In this document: piece by piece, positions 61,688 through 64,000 of the stretch
Layout of the letters: each line of letters opens with the position of its first letter
Position numbering within the stretch: the first letter of the stretch is position 1
Assembly: GCA_002011615.1 (NCBI GenBank)
Contig: MTOH01000018.1
Span: 108,931-172,930, forward strand
Source: Candidatus Hydrothermus pacificus
GTDB taxonomy: Bacteria; Hydrothermota; Hydrothermia; Hydrothermales; Hydrothermaceae
Length of the DNA stretch: 64,000 nucleotides
Direction: 5' to 3'
The notes under the pieces: generated by a model
What the model saw: the letters and a program-made list of their open reading frames with translations, nothing else
Told to the model about the DNA's origin: nothing
Databases searched by the model: none
Position numbers and translations under genes: made by a program

Positions 61688-62937
61688 AATACCTTATAAA
61701 AGGTGGTAAAAGACTTAAAGGAGAGGTAAAGGTAGAAGGAGCAAAAAATGCTGCACTTCCTGTTATTGCGAGTACCATACTTTTAAATGAAAAAGTTGTT
61801 CTGGAGAATATTCCGGATGTTGATGATGTAAATACAATGCTTTCCCTCCTTCAGACACTCGGAGCAGAAGTTAAAAAAATCGGGAAAAACAAATTTGAGA
61901 TAGACCCTTCAAAAATAAGCTCATGGGAAGCGCCCTATGAGGCAGTGAGAAAGATGAGGGCATCAATATATGTTTTAGGACCTTTACTTGCAAGGTTCGG
62001 AAAAGCAAAGGTCGCATTTCCAGGAGGATGCAGTTTCGGACCAAGACCCATAAATTATCATCTGGAAGGGCTTACAAAAATGGGAGCAAGCATAGAGATA
62101 GATAGGGGATTTATAATTGCAAAGTGCAGAAAGTTAAAAGGAAGTGAAATCTATTTTGATCAGAAATCCGTTGGGGCAACAGCCCATCTCGCAATGGCAG
62201 CGAGTTTAGCAAAGGGAAAAACAGTTATTTTAAACTCTTCAAAGGAGCCTGAAGTCGCTGACCTCTTAAATTTTTTGAAAAAATGTGGTGCAAAAATCAA
62301 GGGTGAGGGTGAAGATATTGTTGAAATCCAGGGAATTCGTGAATTAAAATCTCCATTGAAATACAAAATAATTGATGATAGAATAGAGGCAGGAACATTT
62401 TTAATTGCAGGAAGAATAACAAGAGGCGAGGTTAAAGTCAAAGGTAAAAGTGGTAAATTTCTTGAAAATATAGTTGAAAAATTAAAAGAATCAGGTGCAG
62501 AAGTTGAAATAAAAAGGGATGGAATATATTTAAAAGGAGAAAAAGAGATTTTACCTTTAAAAATAGAAACAGCCCCTTATCCCGGTTTTCCAACAGACCT
62601 TCAACCCCAGTTTGTTGCAATGCTATCAATTGCAAAAGGAACATCGGTTATAATTGAGGGTATATATCCTGAAAGATTTGGATACACCGGTGAGCTTATG
62701 AGGATGGGAGCAAATATCAAGGTTGAAAAGGGAATGTGTATTGTTGAAGGAGTTTCAAAATTAAAGGGAACCCATCTGATTGCACCTGATATAAGAGCTG
62801 GTGCAGCCCTTGTTCTTGCCTCACTTTCAGCAGAAGGTGAAAGTATAATTGAGGGAATAAATCATATAAAAAGGGGATATAAAAATTTTCACGAAAAATT
62901 AAAAAAAATTGGTGCCAGAATAGAAGTCGTGGAATAA
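61684..62937 (+). CDS. murA: UDP-N-acetylglucosamine 1-carboxyvinyltransferase
   Basis: MurA catalyses the first committed step of peptidoglycan synthesis, adding enolpyruvyl to UDP-GlcNAc. The 417-residue protein has Lys21-Asn22 (EGAKNAALP), RKMRASIYVLGPLLARFG, and the catalytic Cys116 in PGGCSFGPRP, the residue attacked by fosfomycin. GYPTDLQPQF-type and RGYxNFHEKL endings are in place. The start ATG overlaps the hicA remnant stop (ATGA), so translation may be coupled to hicB-hicA. Length is normal for the family. Confidence 0.97.
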   Translation: MKYLIKGGKRLKGEVKVEGAKNAALPVIASTILLNEKVVLENIPDVDDVNTMLSLLQTLGAEVKKIGKNKFEIDPSKISSWEAPYEAVRKMRASIYVLGPLLARFGKAKVAFPGGCSFGPRPINYHLEGLTKMGASIEIDRGFIIAKCRKLKGSEIYFDQKSVGATAHLAMAASLAKGKTVILNSSKEPEVADLLNFLKKCGAKIKGEGEDIVEIQGIRELKSPLKYKIIDDRIEAGTFLIAGRITRGEVKVKGKSGKFLENIVEKLKESGAEVEIKRDGIYLKGEKEILPLKIETAPYPGFPTDLQPQFVAMLSIAKGTSVIIEGIYPERFGYTGELMRMGANIKVEKGMCIVEGVSKLKGTHLIAPDIRAGAALVLASLSAEGESIIEGINHIKRGYKNFHEKLKKIGARIEVVE

Positions 62938-63041
62938 GGGATAAAACTTTTTCAGAGCATTATCAACATCATTTTAAATTTTTTAATAGCTTTTAATATA
63001 TCAGCGTAAATATAAAACAAATAAGAAAATTAAATGGTCAC

Positions 63042-64000
63042 TTATTTTTCTCTTATATCAAATCCCTTAAACATACCCAGAGTTAAATTTATTCCCAAAT
63101 AAAATGAAGAGTTTGACTTATTTTCATAGGAGTATGAATAAAAACCTGCTTCTGCCCCGAGAATTATCCATTGAATCCCCACCCCTGCTTTAAAATATTT
63201 ACAGGAATAGGTGCGAGATTCCAGAAAAGACGATTTTTCAGTATAAGATGCACCCCATGGATTAAAAGAGATAAAGGAATAAATTGCACCTTCTGACCAT
63301 CCGCTTCCTCTCCATTTAATGTGGGGGACATAATAAAGATAAAGTGGTAATTCACTTTGTATTTGACCATCATTTTCAAAAACAAGCTCAATTGCTGAGA
63401 CCCCGATTCCAAATCCATAAGGTGGTGAAAATCCTGCAACGATTTTCAGGACATTCGCATGCAAACTCAGAGGGACTGCCAGAGCACCTTCTCCTATGCT
63501 ACCGTATACCCACCACCTTGCTTTATACTCCTTTGTTTTAACGGGTTTTGAGACAGGAGTTACAGTTCTAGGTTTAATTTCAGGTTTAATCTTTATAGGG
63601 GCTTGAGATTCCCCAAACCCTTTCCAGAGCCCCAGATTAAATGCTATCTGTCCATAAAAGCTGGAGTTTGAAAGAATTTTAGATGAATAGGAATAAAAAC
63701 CTGCCTCAACACCAAAGACTATCCAGTTAATCCCTGCCCCGATTCTGAAAGTTCTTGCTGAATAATATTTTGTCTCACCTGTGTATGTTTCTTCTTTATT
63801 AAAAGCTGACCATAAGTTTAAAGAGATATAAGAATAGAATTCACCCAGGCCAAGTCCACCTTTAGTCCATTTTATATAAGGCACATAATAAATATAGAGT
63901 GGTAGAAAACCCATTACAAAATCCTTTTCGTCCCATGTTCCCTCAAATAATGATGTTCCTATTCCCAGTCCATAAGGCAGTTGAAATCCATTAACAAACT
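63042..64000 (-). CDS. duplicated barrel-like domain protein, 5'-truncated by window edge
   Basis: The frame is open to base 64000, so at least 318 residues are coded and the start is outside. Two similar halves are joined by a linker with repeating K-P/V-T residues (IKIKPEIKPRTVTPVSKPV). Each half contains a PYGxGIGxS segment, LPLYxYYVPxIKW, Y(S/I)xISxNxW, IxWIxxGxEAGFYSYS and a closing LGxxKGF. Each half has the alternating pattern of a beta-barrel or beta-sandwich and ends with aromatic-rich strands. The order suggests tandem duplication of one barrel unit. Family unrecognised. Confidence 0.6.
   Translation of the reverse strand, partial: FVNGFQLPYGLGIGTSLFEGTWDEKDFVMGFLPLYIYYVPYIKWTKGGLGLGEFYSYISLNLWSAFNKEETYTGETKYYSARTFRIGAGINWIVFGVEAGFYSYSSKILSNSSFYGQIAFNLGLWKGFGESQAPIKIKPEIKPRTVTPVSKPVKTKEYKARWWVYGSIGEGALAVPLSLHANVLKIVAGFSPPYGFGIGVSAIELVFENDGQIQSELPLYLYYVPHIKWRGSGWSEGAIYSFISFNPWGASYTEKSSFLESRTYSCKYFKAGVGIQWIILGAEAGFYSYSYENKSNSSFYLGINLTLGMFKGFDIREK

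Noticed and set aside
1-64000. CRISPR arrays, insertion sequences, prophage or integrase genes
   Set aside because: No regularly spaced repeats, transposase motifs or phage structural genes were found.

Overview
The window is AT-rich, gene-dense bacterial DNA with almost no intergenic space. The cell looks diderm (two-membraned). It encodes an LptE-like lipoprotein, a heptosyltransferase-type GT9 enzyme, several predicted outer-membrane beta-barrels, and two giant gingipain-like (C25) proteins that end in a FlgD/type-IX-secretion-like sorting domain. This combination resembles uncultivated thermophilic lineages of the WOR-3/FCB-like kind. That placement is inference from gene content only, because no rRNA is present.

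Regions 1-31.6 kb are mostly housekeeping operons. (a) 1-4.07 kb, plus strand: glyA (5' truncated by the window edge), an lptE-like gene, rlmD and recJ. (b) 4.2-8.5 kb, minus strand: hup, a small membrane gene, der, plsY, an M28 peptidase and thiL, headed by a perfect TTGACA-17-TATAAT promoter. (c) 8.7-11.7 kb, minus strand: rsmD, coaD, obgE and dprA. (d) 11.7-21.3 kb, plus strand: two paralogous C25 peptidases around a Trm112-like zinc ribbon gene, then an acyl-CoA dehydrogenase and endonuclease V. (e) 21.3-26.4 kb, minus strand: an M23 peptidase, alr, a LysM protein, purQ and a GT9 gene. (f) 26.5-32 kb: a GlcD-like FAD/Fe-S protein, a FakB (DegV) and FakA (DAK2) pair in which FakA is split by a frameshift, a two-subunit CoA-transferase, and acylphosphatase.

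The 32-55.5 kb stretch starts with a small membrane protein plus winged-helix regulator pair. It then becomes a large surface-polysaccharide locus with eight glycosyltransferase-type genes, one initiating phosphoglycosyltransferase, two Wzx-type flippases, two O-antigen ligases/polymerases, large GT-C-like membrane proteins and a sulfatase-superfamily enzyme. Most functions occur twice, in roughly mirrored order about 45.4 kb. Two short proteins carrying an ILEI/FAM3-like domain each overlap the end of a GT-C gene; in the second copy the GT-C gene survives only as its C-terminal part. From 55.5 kb follow an OPT-family transporter, a lamin-tail-domain exoprotein, an unrecognised lipoprotein with a barrel-like partner, a hicB antitoxin whose hicA toxin is reduced to 19 codons abutting murA, and a duplicated barrel-domain gene cut by the window edge.

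Recurring regulatory features: most recognisable promoters have -35 and -10 boxes separated by exactly 18 bp. At least five put the -10 box 6-7 nt before the start codon, which predicts leaderless mRNAs. I see no tRNA, rRNA, CRISPR array, insertion sequence or convincing intrinsic terminator.
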